This document shows, piece after piece, positions 1 through 18,092 of a stretch of 64,000 nucleotides of DNA (the stretch's first letter is position 1; every line of letters starts with the position of its first letter). Source of the DNA: Cacajao melanocephalus (taxonomy: Eukaryota > Chordata > Mammalia > Primates > Pitheciidae); contig CAUYLG010038455.1 in NCBI GenBank assembly GCA_963573385.1, positions 1-64,000 on the forward strand, read 5' to 3'. The position numbers were made by a program, and so were the translations under genes. The notes under the pieces were generated by a model. It saw only the letters and a program-made list of their open reading frames with translations. It was not told the DNA's origin and made no database searches.

Positions 1-430
1 TCCTGGGCTGTTGTTAATCAGCCATTTTGGATCTCTCCGCCCGGTGATGAAGTTTTTTCTGCTTCTTAGTTTTCCTTTGGCGGACGCCCCTTCCCCGCAC
101 AGCTGGACCTTCCCCATTCAGCTGTGCTTACTGTGAAACTCTCAGTCTTCAGCGCTTCCAATTGCTGTTCTCCTTGTGGGGACGGGACCAGCCGAGCCGG
201 AGTCGTCCCGTATACTCCGTGCCGAGAAGCGCCGTGCTGGGGCGCCAGCAAAATAGCCGCGCAGGCCAAAAAAGTCGCGCTGGCGACCCGTGTGACTCCT
301 CCGCCGGGAATCTCCTAGTCTGTGGGCAACAAAAATTCTTCTGAAAGTGCGGCGTCCACTCGCTCTCTGCGCTTTCACTGGGAGCTACAATCCTGAGCTG
401 TTGTTAATCGGCCATCTTGGATCTCTCTCC
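1..430. repeat. CpG-rich LTR-like repeat fragment
   Basis: The first 38 bases recur at 391-428 with about three to four mismatches (both carry TGTTGTTAATC then GATCTCTC). Between them lies a stretch very rich in CpG, unlike the rest of this intergenic region. CpG richness suggests an insertion young enough to have escaped deamination. The layout fits a fragment of an endogenous retroviral LTR with internal repeats, or a truncated tandem repeat cut by the window edge. I do not recognise the family. Short ORFs on both strands here look like chance open frames of GC-rich DNA. Confidence 0.4.
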
Positions 431-1665
431 AAAACATGTATGTATTTTTAAAGCTGTTTTAGGGTATTTTATAAAGCGGTCTGGTCTATTTCTATGCCTT
501 TTTACCATTCTTTTCTTAAATGAAATAATTACTTAGAAACCCTTATCAGCAAGAACTGACATTGTTTAGCAAATTCTTAGTAACTTTCCTTACAAGATCA
601 TTGCACTCTGCTCAGATGAGGTCCAGGCTGTCCCAGATCATGCCATGGATACACTAAATATGGTCTTAGAATACCCTTTGCCCTCCTTGCCCCTTTTTCT
701 GCCCATCAAATCCAAATCTGCCCTAAAGCCTTTCCTGGTCACCCCAGCTCTCAATGATCTCTCCTCTTCCTCAAAACCTGAAACCCTGCCCACACCTGCT
801 CCCGCTATCCCAGTGCAGTTGCCGGGAGTGTGGGGGCGAGGTGTCTCCACAGCGGGACATGAGCTCCTTGGGAACTGTGCCTGTTATCCATTCTTTGTTC
901 CAGCCACTCCCACCACCCCTGCTCCTTCCTAGATAGGCCTGAACCTGAAGATTGGATTGGCTATGTAGGCCATGTTCTTCACATTATCTCTTCACTGATT
1001 AATTGATGTGTATGTGTGAATGAGAAAGACAGTCAGATAGCACATCTGGAAAGCACAAAAAAGATCGGAAAAACCAGACTGCCTTGAAATAAGCATCATA
1101 TTAACTCTGGGGAAATTATATTAAATGTTTTCTATCATCAGTGAAACAGGAGCCCAAAGACCCGAGAAGGCTCCTAAGTCTGCCACTTGCTGTGTGACTT
1201 TAGACCAGTCACCACCTATCCCACAACACAGTTGAATTCTGGTTTGCATGTCAGTCAGTGATTTCAATGGCAACTCAGTTAAGGGTGTGTGTGAGGTTGA
1301 GACAGGAGGCGTTTCTTAACCGATGCAGATGCTCTGGACAATGTAATTAAAAGCTAGGCAAGGATGCATGAATAAAGAGCATACAGCCACTTAGGGCTGA
1401 ATGTGTGCATTAGATGAGGCTGTGAGTGTGTCCTGTAAACTGGAGAGTGATCATAAAAAGAGAAAGTGCTGTACCATGCAAGGTGCTGATGACCTGATTA
1501 CCTGTCAGGTCACACCCTGTGTGGTTCATCCACGGTGACAAGGTAGCTCAGCTGTTTCCCAATCAGAAGACTCAGCCCATTCCCGGACCCCTGGCTGTTT
1601 CTGCACAGAGGTGCAGTTCTTTCTGTGCATGCCTGGTCACCCACCGGCCTCAGGCCAGAGACGGG

Positions 1666-1731
1666 TGCAGACCTCAGGCCCCAGAGCATGAGTGGAGCGG
1701 GGAGGGGGAAGGGGCAGGGCAGGGGAAAGAG
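1666..1731 (+). repeat. 66-bp direct repeat, copy A
   Basis: This segment starts TGCAGACCTCAGGCCCC and ends GCAGGGGAAAGAG. It is matched over its full 66 bases by 2890-2955 with roughly five mismatches and no gaps. The family was not recognised. Confidence 0.75.
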
Positions 1732-2889
1732 CCATGCAGACTGTCCCCATTCCCAGAGCCAGGTGCATCCTCTGAGGCTGAGGCCTTTGGTTCACTGTCC
1801 AGCTCCAAGGGCAAGGCTGGCATCGCAGCCCCCACCACAGCACTCTACCAGATACAAAGCAAAGATCTTGGCCCACGCAATGGGCATTCCTGTTTGACAC
1901 TCTTGGGGCCAGGGACTCTGTATTTGTAGTAAGAGCAACACGATAGCTACCACTTTTTGGAAGCTGCACACACACTGTCTCATTGGAGCCTTCCAGCAGC
2001 CGCATTTCACAGATGAACCTGCGGAAACCAGAGAGGGCTCGTGACATGACCAGGCACGTAGAGTGACAGAGTCGGGCTCAGGGCAGGATGCTCTGATGCT
2101 ACCTATGCACATCTTATCCTGGGGTCTGATATGTGTTTGCTGTGCCTCTGGCTTGCCCAGCAAGTGATTGAAGAGTCATGTTTAACACCAAATAGCTGAT
2201 GATATGATGCAAAGTCAGGTGATGGAGGTCTCGGCCGTGATCCAGAGGAGAGCCCAGAGGAAAGCGAGCACAAGACAGAGAGAAACTACTGAGAAGAGTT
2301 CCAGAGTCAGGGCCAGAAGTGTTGGGTGATGGCCAGGTCTCGCCACTCACTGCTCTGTGCCTGGGACAAGTCACTGCCCTCTCTGGTCCTGTGTTCTCAA
2401 ATGAAGACTGAAGCAGGGGGCAAAGGAAGCAACTGTGAGGCCCTCAGACCTCTCCCAGGCCATGCTTCTCTCATCAGAGGGGTGTCCAGGTCTGGTATAG
2501 TCAGGGCCCCCCGGCAGACCTGCCTGACTCAGCCAGTGGAATCCAGGGCCCTGAACTCTGCTCCACAATGAAGCCTGGCTGTCCTGTCCTCCAACTCTGT
2601 GTCTGAGCCCCAACCCGCACCCCACTGTCCCTGGCACCCTTCAGTTTGGTCCTATGTGCCTTGTTGGGACATGGATTCACCTGGCCCTCCACCTTCACCT
2701 CCCTGCTCTCCCTGACTCCCCTCCCTGGCATGGCTGGCTCAGGCTGGCTGCCTAGAGTTTGGCCCTCTCTGCTTGTTCCTGGGACCCCCTCTCCTGAACC
2801 ATCCCCAGTGTCAGGCAGCAGGGTGACAGGAGCTGGGCAAAAGAGGAGAAGCTGAGAAAAAAAGAGAGATCACTGCCAAATCTCAGGGC

Positions 2890-2955
2890 TGCAGACCTCA
2901 GGCCCCAGAGCATGAGTGGAACAAGGAGGGGGAAGGAGCGGGGCAGGGGAAAGAG
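2890..2955 (+). repeat. 66-bp direct repeat, copy B
   Basis: Second copy of the segment at 1666-1731, same orientation, about 1.2 kb away. Differences are confined to a few purine transitions in the G-rich half. Confidence 0.75.
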
Positions 2956-3298
2956 GCTGATCGGGCTACAGAGAAGGACTGGTTCCGGAGCCTTTGCCTC
3001 TTCTGGGGCCGCCCTAAGGTATCTACTCATGGTCAGCACCAAGCTGAGAGCTACGGCCAGCACCCATCCAGACTGGGTCAGTGTCTCTTCTCACTGAGCA
3101 GGGCCTGAGGCATCTTTGTTATTAAATGCTTTGAATCACCCTGCCACCTCCTCCCACTCAGAGCCGGAGAAGATAGACCTCAACCCAAACCCCACAACTA
3201 TCCTGCAGCCCCTGATCAAACACCCCCATGAACCACACGAGCACATGAGCATCAGCAGAGTCAGCCAAAATTGAGTTTGCTATGCCAGGAGAACACGC

Positions 3299-3304
3299 TT
3301 TATT
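3299..3304 (-). terminator. KRT36: KRT36 polyadenylation signal
   Basis: TTTATT on the plus strand reads AATAAA on the minus strand, about 210 nt past the KRT36 stop codon. Cleavage is expected some 15-25 nt further, near 3280. Confidence 0.8.
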
Positions 3305-3511
3305 GGGTAAATTTCCAGGAAACCTGGTTTTGCATGGCGTAAAAGCACAGTTACATCCAGAAACACAATACCGGGAGTGTTTTGGTAGAAAAACCTGCTA
3401 AGCCTAGGGGGGACCCCTCTAGAGAGGGGCAGGGTCGTTCAGCTGCCAGGAGCCCCAGGGGTGTCCTCCTTCCTATGGTCGGGACCCTGCCCTGGTGGAC
3501 CAGGTGAGCTG

Positions 3512-7402
<3,891 letters not shown>

Positions 7403-7744
7403 CTAATCTCATTAGAATGTGACTTTTGCTACCCATCCAGAACCCCATGCCTTATTAAAAAAAAAAATGTTGAATTTGGTTTGCTAAGTCAGGACTCTCC
7501 ACTGTTGTCATTTCCTAGCAGAAAATGAGTTTTATTGCCTCTTCAAAGAGTCTTTGCACCAGATCCCATAAATCGGGAGTGGCTGCACAAATGACATTTG
7601 GTTCCTGCTCTCTCCATCTGCCTTCCCCTGGGGAGCCTAGTCTGTCCCTTGTCACCCCCATCCACTGCCAGCACCCCTCATAGCTGCTCACCCTGCCTGG
7701 GCTGCTGGGATGGTAAAAGAGAGCAAAGGAACTGAAATTCAGGG

Positions 7745-7920
7745 AGCACCTGTGATGTACCAGGCTAGTGGTTATTTCATTCACACCTTGTAACAATCCT
7801 AGGAGGTGGCCGATGTTATCTTCATTTGTACCAATGTGGAAACTGGGGCTCAGAATGGTTTAATAGCTTGCTCAAGGTGAACAGGAAGTGACTGGCAGAG
7901 CTTGGGTCTGAAACAAGGGC
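7745..7920 (-). repeat. MIR fragment
   Basis: GGAAACTGGGGCTCAGAATG followed by AGCTTGCTCAAGGTGAACAG is the reverse complement of the MIR core. Confidence 0.65.
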
Positions 7921-7999
7921 TCTCAGACACCAAATCCAATTTCCTTGCCCCACTGCTTCCCCACACAACTGGGGTCAAGTCTGAGTACCCAGAATTTAA

Positions 8000-8170
8000 G
8001 GACAGGAAACCTAGTTGAAATCCTGGCTCTGTGGCTTATTTGCCCAGAGAGCACATCACTTCCTCCCTGGGAACCTCAGTGTCTTCATCTGAACAGTAGA
8101 GATCATCCCTCCGTCCCACCTGCTTCCCACAGATATGAAGTGAAAGTGTTTTGCAAGCCACTGGGTCCTG
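8000..8170 (+). repeat. MIR fragment
   Basis: AAATCCTGGCTCTGTGGC, then CACTTCCTCCCTGGGAACC, then CTTCATCTGAACAGTAGAG follow the MIR consensus order in forward orientation. Confidence 0.55.
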
Positions 8171-9049
8171 CAGAAGTGTTGGTTAGGTTAGGAGAGTCTT
8201 TGATGATGGTTTACAGCGGTGGCCAGCAAAGGTTCATAAGTGTGAGCACTGCTAAGAATGGTCTGTCTGCCCACTGGGCACAGCAGGGTGGCAGTGGGAG
8301 AAGGGGGTGCCCCATAGCCAGTCCCTTAGTCAATGTACACATCATCACAGACTCCTGTCACTATGGAATCTGCATGCTTGGATCCCTGGGCAGAGCTAAA
8401 GGGCAGTTTCCTTTGTGGCCGTCAGCTTTTTGAACCTCTGAGGGTGAAATCAGGAGCCTAGAACGACCTGCTCTGACCCTCCTGGTCCCTGAACAGTCAC
8501 AGAAATGGCCAATGGCAGATTCTTTGGACAGAGGAGGAATACAAAGAAAAAAGCTAAATACTGCCAGATAGTTAAGCAAGCCGAGAGAGAAGAACCTGAG
8601 AATTAAGGGCCAAAGATAAGCCTGGGTCTTCCGCCTTGAAACGTGGACTTTCCCAAGGCTTGGGCCACTTGCTCACTCTGCCCCCACACACGCTTGGTTT
8701 GCAGAGCTGGCGTTTATGGAAGCGTTTATGTGCTTCTCAAGTTGTAATTTGCCAGCCTCTTAAAACGTTTTATAAGCTTCTCTCTGAAATTACCTTGGGA
8801 GGACTGGCTATGGGGAACATGCCTGTCCCAGCAAGGTGGACACTTTGACAAGATGCCCAGGAGCAGCTGGCAGTGGCCCCCCGTGCAGCCCCTCTGGGAG
8901 CAAGACGAGACCATCAGCCTCCAGAGCCCCAGTTTCCATAGTAACGGTTTCCTCACAGCCACCCAATCTCTGCCGCAGTTCTCCCGGTGGGGCCTAGGAG
9001 TGGATCGTCACGGGGTTTCCAACCTCAGCCCTTTGTGCCAGGTCCTTGT

Positions 9050-9233
9050 TTGCTGTTCAGGGCTGCCCTGTGCATTGTAAAACGTTTGGCAGGGTCCCTG
9101 GACTCTACCACCAGATGCCAGTGGCCACCCCCTGCCCCAGTGTTGACAACCAAAAATGTCTACAGACATCGCCAAATGTCCCCGGAGTTGGGAGTCAGGG
9201 GACAAAACCACCCCCAGCTGAGAACCACTAGAT
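9050..9233 (-). mobile_element. MER5A, non-autonomous hAT-Charlie element
   Basis: GTTGACAACCAAAAATGTC, ACAGACATCGCCAAATGTCC and the end CAGCTGAGAACCACTA match the reverse complement of MER5A. A second copy in the other orientation lies near 24.8 kb. Inactive fossil. Confidence 0.8.
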
Positions 9234-12200
9234 TATCAGGACCAAGACTGGAGCTCTGACCCAACCTCCCCTAAGCACCCCCCACTTGATTTTCTGGGAC
9301 AGCAGTGCGGAGTCTGGCTGTCTCTGTTGGGCACACTCAGGCAAGTCCTCAATATACCTATGCCTCAATTTACCAAGTTTGTGACACCGCGTGCTTGTCC
9401 TGCAAAATGGGCCCAAGGGCAGCCCGCACCAAGCCCTTTGCACAGCTCTTCTCTGTTTGAGATCTGTGGCTGGCCGGCATCTGAAGTTAATATTCTCATT
9501 TTCTTTTTTGTTTTAACCCCTGTACTGTATGATCCATATCTGAGACTGATTCTAGGTTTCTCTCAGGACAACTGAATAAGCAAGGAGTCTGCTGATCCGA
9601 ATGTCCAAATGCCTCCATTATTCTCACCTGAGCATCACAAGGGCCACTGTGGACCAGAGCGGCCCCTCCAGGGCTGTGGAGAAAGGAGTGTACCTTCCCT
9701 GGAGCAGGTGACCAGCTCGTCAAAGGAGAAAGTCTTTCAGCTGCCCTCAGTGTCCCGCCTTTTTCCTTATTGTTGACTTGCACAGCCAACCCCCAACCCA
9801 AGGGAAGTGCAGAGGGAGACTCAGGGAGGAATTCCTCTGCCCTCTCCCACCCCAGCAGCCTGGGCCAACACAGGATGGGATGAGGCTTACAGCAACAAAC
9901 ACTCAACCTGTATCAGAGACAAGACCCTGGGCTCAGGGTTCCTCTTCTCCCCTGGCAGCTCTAGGAGGCCGCCCCCTCCCGTGCTAGCCCAGCCCGGGAG
10001 ACCTTCCAGTTGTTCCTGGTTGTGTAAACCAGGACTGCCCTGCATCAGGTTTTATTTCAAAGTAGAATCGTATTCTGAGACCATTCTTTCTAACATCAAT
10101 CAAAAGTGCACTGGGCTAAGGGTCAGGAGACCTGGACTCCAGGCCCAGCTCTGCCCCAAATTCCAATACAGCATGAGGCCCCTGTATGCTGGGCCTCAGA
10201 GCCCCAGTGTGAACAAGGAAGGGCCTGGACAACGAGCTGGCAGCCATGATCTCAGACAGTATAGGATCAGGTGCCCGAGCACACCCTTTGGGGCCCGGGA
10301 GTTGCCTGGATGTGTCTGTGACTCATTCACCATCCCCATTACCCTGTCCCTTCTCTGGCATTGATCCTCAGAATAAAGAAGCATCAAGGAGGTTCAAGGT
10401 CATGACACGATTGGGTTTCACGTTCTGTCCAAACACCCATGGGCCTCAGATCTCCCTTTGCCTCCAGCACCACACACCACAGGACCAATGGTGCAGGCTT
10501 CCTCCTGGCTTTCCCACCACAGGCCAAGTGGCAGCATTAACCCCCTCCCCAGGCTGTTCCCCGAGAAGGCCCGATCAGCAGTGCGTTGTCACAGGGACAC
10601 TGAGCCAGCATCCCAGCATGTCCAGCCTGAAATGGCATATCTGGCCAACTGAGTCAAAGATTTTGCTTTGCAGAAGAAAGGACTCGGAGAATAGAGGGCT
10701 GGACAGCAGGGGCAAGGGCCCTGAGCTTGGACTCGGCAAGAGCGGAGTTCAAGCCGCTGGATCCCTCTGAGCCTCAGCATTCACAATAGTTCAGGGGAGG
10801 TATAATGCCACAATCACAGGATTGTGAGAACTACATCCAAAGGGGCTTCATAAACAGGAAATGGTTTCGCAGATTTAAGAGACTCAAACTGCTCTTAGAA
10901 CCCATGTAGTCAGAACCCCAGTTCAATGCTGTTTCCAGGGCACAAACCGCCTGCCCTGGTTTAATGGAATACTAATTCAGAGGCCTAACCCAGTTGTTTG
11001 AGAAAAGACAGCTGCCCAGAGAGGCAGGGTCTGGGATTGTGTCCAGCGCTGCCACAGCCCCCTCCTACACGGAGCTAGGAGTCTCCAACTGGCCTCTGAC
11101 ACTTACTCTAGAAGCTTCCAAAAGCCCTCACACCACCTGCAGTCTGCAGTACTGACAGGATGTCCTGTCCACCACGATCCCAGCTTGGGGAAAGGAGAAG
11201 AAGGTAATTGCTGCCATAGGAAAAGAAAGCATGCTGGCCTTTCACCGAGCCCATCTTGGAAGGCCACCAAATTCAACATCAACTGCTGAGTTTGTGGCCC
11301 CTTCTTTGGCAGAAAGAAGTCTGCACACTCAAATGAACTTCTATCTGAAAACCAAGGTTCTCCATGGGCAAAGACCCAAAATGTCAAGCCCAAGTCTCCT
11401 TCTGCCCATTTCTGAACAGTCCCTCCCAAGCACAAGGCATAGCTGTCACAGTGTGCCCAAGGTGGAAGGGAGTTCTTCAAGCAGGGCATCTCTTTTTCTG
11501 CTTCTCTGGGCTTTGGTCAGGTTGTGCTGGTCACCACCACCCAAGGGCCTCAAAGACAGTGGAGGAAGCAAACCAGAAAGCAGCCTATGGGGTAGCCAGG
11601 CCACCCACAAATGGACACCAATGAGAATAAGATCTCTGCAGAAGACCAGTGGTTGTCACTGTGACAGCAACCTGCTGATTTCAGTTCCACCCTTTTGGTT
11701 TTCTCCCACTGCCTCTTCCACCCTTGAGGTCCACACACCTAGATCCTAGAGAATTTTCCACCAGAAGAAATGTCGATTTCATGTTTTAACCTCTTCAGAC
11801 CCACCCAGCACCCAGCGGTCACCCAGGACCCTGGGAGACCCACAACTCATCCTCATTTCCTCCACACAATTGATTTTTCCTTGGAACAAAGGATGTGTTC
11901 AAGCGACAAAGCACCTGGGATCCCGGGCCCCTCCCCTGAAAAGCAGGTCCTATATATTCTGTGTCAAATAACCCCATCAACAGCTCAGGCCAAATCCACT
12001 GACAGCTTAGGGTAGATTCGAGTACAGACATGCAATAACAGGTACACAAAGTCGAAGAACGCATTACAGAAGGGAGAAACCCTACAGTTAAGACCTTTCT
12101 GGCCACCAATGTAATTTTTCCAGAGAATCCAGAAAAAGTCTTGTTTATTCGGTTTTGATGGTGGAAAACTCAGGGCCATTCACAGACCTAACAAAGAGAG

Positions 12201-12247
12201 AATTGCCAGATTTAGCAAATTTTTAAAATGTGATATTTGGAGCACAC

Positions 12248-12256
12248 AGAGAGAGG

Positions 12257-12293
<37 letters not shown>

Positions 12294-12332
12294 TGTGTGT
12301 GTGTGTGTGTGTCTGTGTTTGTGTGTGTGTGT
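12248..12332. repeat. compound (GA)n(GT)n microsatellite
   Basis: About 46 bases of near-pure GA dinucleotides pass directly into about 38 bases of GT dinucleotides with two interruptions. Likely length-polymorphic. Confidence 0.95.
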
Positions 12333-14025
12333 TTAGCTGCAATTCTGATCTAACCGAAACCCTCAGGAAGGAAGCATCGCCATTTGCGAGCCTTGGCCAA
12401 CAAATGCAGCTGTTTCTTCCTTCCTCCTCTGCTGGCCTGTCACCATGCCTGGCTGTTCTCAGGGTCAGGCATAGAGGGCTTCCCTTGGAGAATCGTGCCT
12501 TTCTGTCCTCTCACACCTGCTCTCAGTGGCTGCCATTCTCCCCCTCCCAAGTCCAAACAGGACTTGGAGATGTGGAGGCTGAATTATCCTGCCTCCCATC
12601 CTGGCCACCTCACTGACATTCTGCCCTGACAGCAGCTGCCTTCAGCAGGGTGATTCAGACCTTCCTGGGCAAGATTTGGCAAGTCTCTCTCTGCTCCATT
12701 TCCCACCCCCTTGACTGTGCCACAAATGTCCGCCTGCCCCCTGCTATTACCAGCCTCACCAGGCTCAGGACTATCTGAACAGGCACTCAGCGATGAAGGA
12801 GGTTCCTCCCCGACCACCCGCTGCCTGGGTGCCCCTCCACAGCGTTGGTCCTGGTCCCGAGCAGTGGCTTCTCCTGAGACTCTAGGGCCCTGCGATGAGC
12901 ATGGGTCTAGCTTCCCAATCTGCTGTTCCTGGCCTGGTCCTGAATCCCCATCAGGCCTTGACCTTAATCAGGCCTTCAAAGTCCTACTTTACCAGGCCCA
13001 AAGTTACCCTAGAAATCTCATCTCTTCTAAAATACAAAAGTATTTTCTCTCCCACTGGGGTGTGGTTTTTGCACTTGCCCAGGACTTCAAGGTTATGCTG
13101 CAAGCTGCTTTTGCCATGGCAGATGCCCAGAGAGCCACCCTGACTCCAGCCTTAAGCCATACCTCTCTGGTCCTCTTGTGGCCAAGCTCAGCCTCCCGCA
13201 TCTCAGGGCCCACTGCCTTCTCACCTGGGGCCAGCTCTCCCTGCAAAGCTGCACTGGCTGCCAGCTCCCATCTGGAAGAGTCCACAGTCTCCTGCTCAGA
13301 CCACTGAGTCCCTATCTCCCCGACCCCACTTTTATGGTTGGAGCATTTCAGAGCGTCCTTTCTCTCCCTGGTGTGCTTGGAGAAGCTGTGAGTGTGAGAG
13401 ACGCACTGCCAGGCCCACTGGGAGAAAAGAGCTGGGACCTCAGTGTCTAGCATCCCCTGGATTCAAGTATCACTTAGCTCAACCATAAAGCGAATTTCCC
13501 AAACACGCTCTTTGATTGGACTTGTAGTCTGCATTTACAGGGGCCAGCATGCAGTTGATTCAGCTCTCTTCATACGAACAACAGCATCTCTGCAAACCAG
13601 ACTGTGGGCTCCAGGCTGTAATTAACCACGCCTGACACTATGGATTTTACTTTCAAACTAGTCTGAGATCCTCAGATGAAAGAAGCCACAGAGTCATTAT
13701 GACTGTTCGTAAAAACGGATACCAGTTCTTGGCCAAGTCTCCCAAATACCCACCCCCAACAGGTGCCTGTGCAAGTCTCAGCAGCACCCGCTACCCACTT
13801 ATTTTCTCTCAAACTCTGCAGGAGGATGGAGGGTGTGAAGTGTGCCCAGCTCTTTCGGAGCCCCTGCTCGAAGGGACACAATCCACATATTCTGCTCTGC
13901 TCCAGCCACCAACAGCCCCAGGGATACCATCCAAAAGAGGGCAGGTCCCTGGGCAGCCCCTCAGATACCCTGACCCAGGCAGGGAGGAAGGAAGGGCCCC
14001 AGAGCTGGATAAGAAAAGCTGGAAG

Positions 14026-14415
<390 letters not shown>

Positions 14416-14989
14416 TCATACTCAGGGTCTTCTGTGGATCCTCCAAGCTCTCACCCAATAGGCACCAAGGGGGTCTCAGGCCTGGAATCTGCCTGCAGCC
14501 ACACCCCCTCTGTCAAAGGCCCAGCTGGGGACTGGATGGGGCCACATGTTGAGACCAGGCCCCACCAGGACTGAGTCTAGGCCCCAGCCCCACCAACCTC
14601 TGTCCCAGCAGGTGGCCAGCGAGGCACCGACCTGCTTTCTGGGGTGAGGCTGCCCCCTGCAGGGCCCGGGCAGGACAGCCACCGCATTGAGGAGGGCCAC
14701 AGCCTGGCCCATTCCCCAGGGTGGAGCTGGGAAGAGAGGAAGGTGCCTGCTGCTCAGGGTGAGGGGGTGGTGGCTGAAACGCCAGGAGTCTCTCCACCTG
14801 TGTGGGCACTGGCTGCCCTCCTCCCTCCATAACCTGACCTGGCTCTGAGGTACCAACACACCCCAGGAACATCACAGGGTTGATTCCTCCATCCTCTAGG
14901 CTTTGGAGTCTGGGAGAGAGCCTCTCTTCTCCCCCAGATTCCTGGAGCCGATGGACCCTTGGCAAAGGACCGGCCCCAGTCTTGGAAAG

Positions 14990-15125
14990 CACATTGGAAC
15001 CGCAGGTCCCAGCTCTCCTGCTGGGCAAGTCTTTCACCCCGTCCAGACCTCTTTCCATGTGTAAAATGGGCACAACTGCACCAATTCGTAGGATTGCTGT
15101 AAAGACGGAATGAAATGAAAAATTA
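14990..15125 (+). repeat. MIR fragment
   Basis: GGGCAAGTCTTTCACCCC followed by CATGTGTAAAATGGGCACA matches the MIR core in forward orientation. Confidence 0.55.
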
Positions 15126-16139
15126 GAATAAAGGATGCACTACTGTGCTCCCCTTTCCGTGATCTCTTTCATTCTGGCATCTCTGGCGCTGACATGGCCT
15201 CATTCACAAACAGTCATTGTCACAGAGATGAGCCAGATACCAGTGGAAAGGGGCTGTTTCCTCATAGCCACAGCACTGGGAAGTAGCCGTGTGAGACTGG
15301 CATGGGTGTGGCACCTAGGTCAGCCCCGGGAGGGGGAGCACTGACCCAGTAGGCCTGCTAAATCTGCCCTCACTTGAATGGCCACCCCACACAGATGATA
15401 AAGAGTTTAGTCTCAGGCAGAATGCGGCGGATTCCCCACCCACTCCCGCTCCCACCCTTCAGACCACAGAGGGATGACCACCTTCTACTCCCAGCTCAGG
15501 AAGGCTCCTGGGTTAGCTTTGGCAGAAACACCTGCTCCTGGCCTGCCCTCTGAGCTTCCCCGGCATTCCTGATGGGGCCACAGAGGTCTTCAGATGGGGC
15601 CCAACTTCTCAGTGTTCTCCCTGGGGTCTGGGTGAAAGCCTCCCAGGCCAGAGCCCCCACTGGGCCTAGAGTGCGGCTCATTTCACTGCTCCCATGGGTG
15701 ACTACCCTCACACCCCACCATGTTCTGCAAAACTAGCTCAGAAAATGAGGGGGCCACCCCTAAATAGCCTTGCCCAGGGTCTCAGGAAGAGGGGCTGCTC
15801 CAGGCCCATTAAGGTCCAGGATCTGGAGCCCAGGGTGACTTAGAGCAGCCAGGGTAGGTCAGCATTGAGGCCCCAGGCCCCTCTCTCAATCTAGGTTAGG
15901 GGCTCCTGTTTCCTGTGCCCTCTGTACAGTGCTTACCTACCACTTTCATTTCCCATAGCTTGTATCTATTTATTCCCTCATTTCTCCATTCCATAGATTT
16001 ATTGAGCCCTTATAAGGCTTAAAATTTATTGAGCCCTTATACCATTCTAGGTATGAGGATGAGATTGATGTTGAAACCGACCCTACCTGGAAGGAACTCA
16101 TAGCTTAGAAAAGAGAACCAGAAAGGTCATGACCAGAGG

Positions 16140-16290
16140 TATCTTGTTTACTGAGCACTTACTATGTGCCAGTGACTGTTCTGAGCACTTGAATTTAATA
16201 ACCTATGAGGAAGGAAGACTCAGCAGATGAGGAATAAGGCCAGGAAGGGTAAGTCACTTGCCCAGGATTACAAATGCAAATCAGGTCCCC
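16140..16290 (-). repeat. MIR or L2-type ancient repeat
   Basis: CTGAGCACTTACTATGTGCC followed by AAGTCACTTGCCCAGGATTA is characteristic of old mammalian MIR/L2 sequence in reverse orientation. The subfamily was not resolved. Confidence 0.5.
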
Positions 16291-16826
16291 GTGGCTCTAG
16301 GCTCCACGAACACTGCACCCCGGTAATTGCTGACAGCACAGAGCCTTGCTGGGATCGGTGGGGAAGACCAGAGAAGACCTGGAGCAAACGCTGAAACCTG
16401 AGTGGAGTTTTGAAGACTGACAGTTTATTGGTGTGGCTGGCTCCTCCTCCCTTCCTGTCAACCCATGGACTCCTTGAAGACAGAGGCTTCCTTTCATCTG
16501 CCTCCCTTTCCCTGGGACCCCACACAGTGCCTGGTATACAGTGGTCACTCAATAGATAGCTGCTGACCAAATAGGTCACCAACAGTGTAACAAAGTGCCG
16601 GGAGCAAGGGTATGCTAAGGGTAAGCTTAAGGCTCTCTGTGATGCCTCATGTCCAGGCGCCGTTCCAGGCACGTGAACTTGCGCCGAGCCCCACCTTGCT
16701 CTGTAGTGCTGATGGCAGGGTCTGGGGTGGGATCTGGAATGGTGGAGGGTGGACACCTTTCTGCTGGTTTAGCAAGCTGGGCCAGGCATGCCTGAGTGGC
16801 CACTGTGTAAATAAGACAACTGTGTG

Positions 16827-17125
16827 GGCCGGGTGCTGTGGCTCATGCCTGTCATCCCAGCACTTTGGGAGGCCCAGGCAGGTGGATCACCTGTGGTCAG
16901 GAGTTCAGGACCAGCTTGGTCAACATGGTGAAACCCTGTCTCTACTAAATATACAAAAATTAGCTGGGCGTGGTGGCGGGTGCCTGTAATCTCAGCTACT
17001 TGGGAGCCTGAGGCAGGAGAATTGCTTGAACCCAGGAGGGGGAGGTTGCAGTGAGCCAAGATCCAACCCACCATTGACCTCCAGCCTGGGTGACAGCAAA
17101 ACTCCCAGGAAAAAAAAAAAAAAAA
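16827..17125 (+). mobile_element. Alu
   Basis: Full-length Alu with an A-tail of about 18, flanked by the 14-base duplication AAGACAACTGTGTG at 16813-16826 and 17126-17139. Confidence 0.95.
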
Positions 17126-17577
17126 AAGACAACTGTGTGCAGTCCATAGGCGGGGATTGAGGTGAGAGAAGAGAAGGAAGACAATGAAGGGGGAGAATAA
17201 ACTCTACAGGGGCACAGGAGAGGGGAGGGGAGGGAATAGGAGGACAATGCCAGAGGAAGGGTGCAGATGGCCAGAGCACCGGAACTCCATCTAGCCTCTG
17301 CCTTAAGCCCCTTGACAAAAATCAAATGGCACTAGAGGGACATTTCTCCAGTTTGTTTATTCATCTCAGCATTGACGGAGCCCACCTGCACTCCGTTGGA
17401 TGAGAGACCCCCCAGCTTTGAGGAAGGCACAGCCCTGCCCCCTTGGAGCACACTGTCAGTGCTAGGGCAGATGAGCACACACACGTGAACACCCAGGTGT
17501 GCCCCGCCCCAGCCGGGTGCTTCAGAGGAGGGGATGTCCATCTCAGGATGAATTTTGAATAAAAAACTGGTAGTCTC

Positions 17578-18092
<515 letters not shown>

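Larger units (their letters stand above)
431..3298. other. intergenic stretch past KRT36, no gene seen
   Basis: No frame shows a keratin or other recognisable protein, and no full Alu is present. The stretch contains a 66-bp segment present twice (1666-1731 and 2890-2955) and MIR-like wording around 2330-2440. In human the neighbour on this side is the hair keratin KRT35, which is not in the window. Confidence 0.5.
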
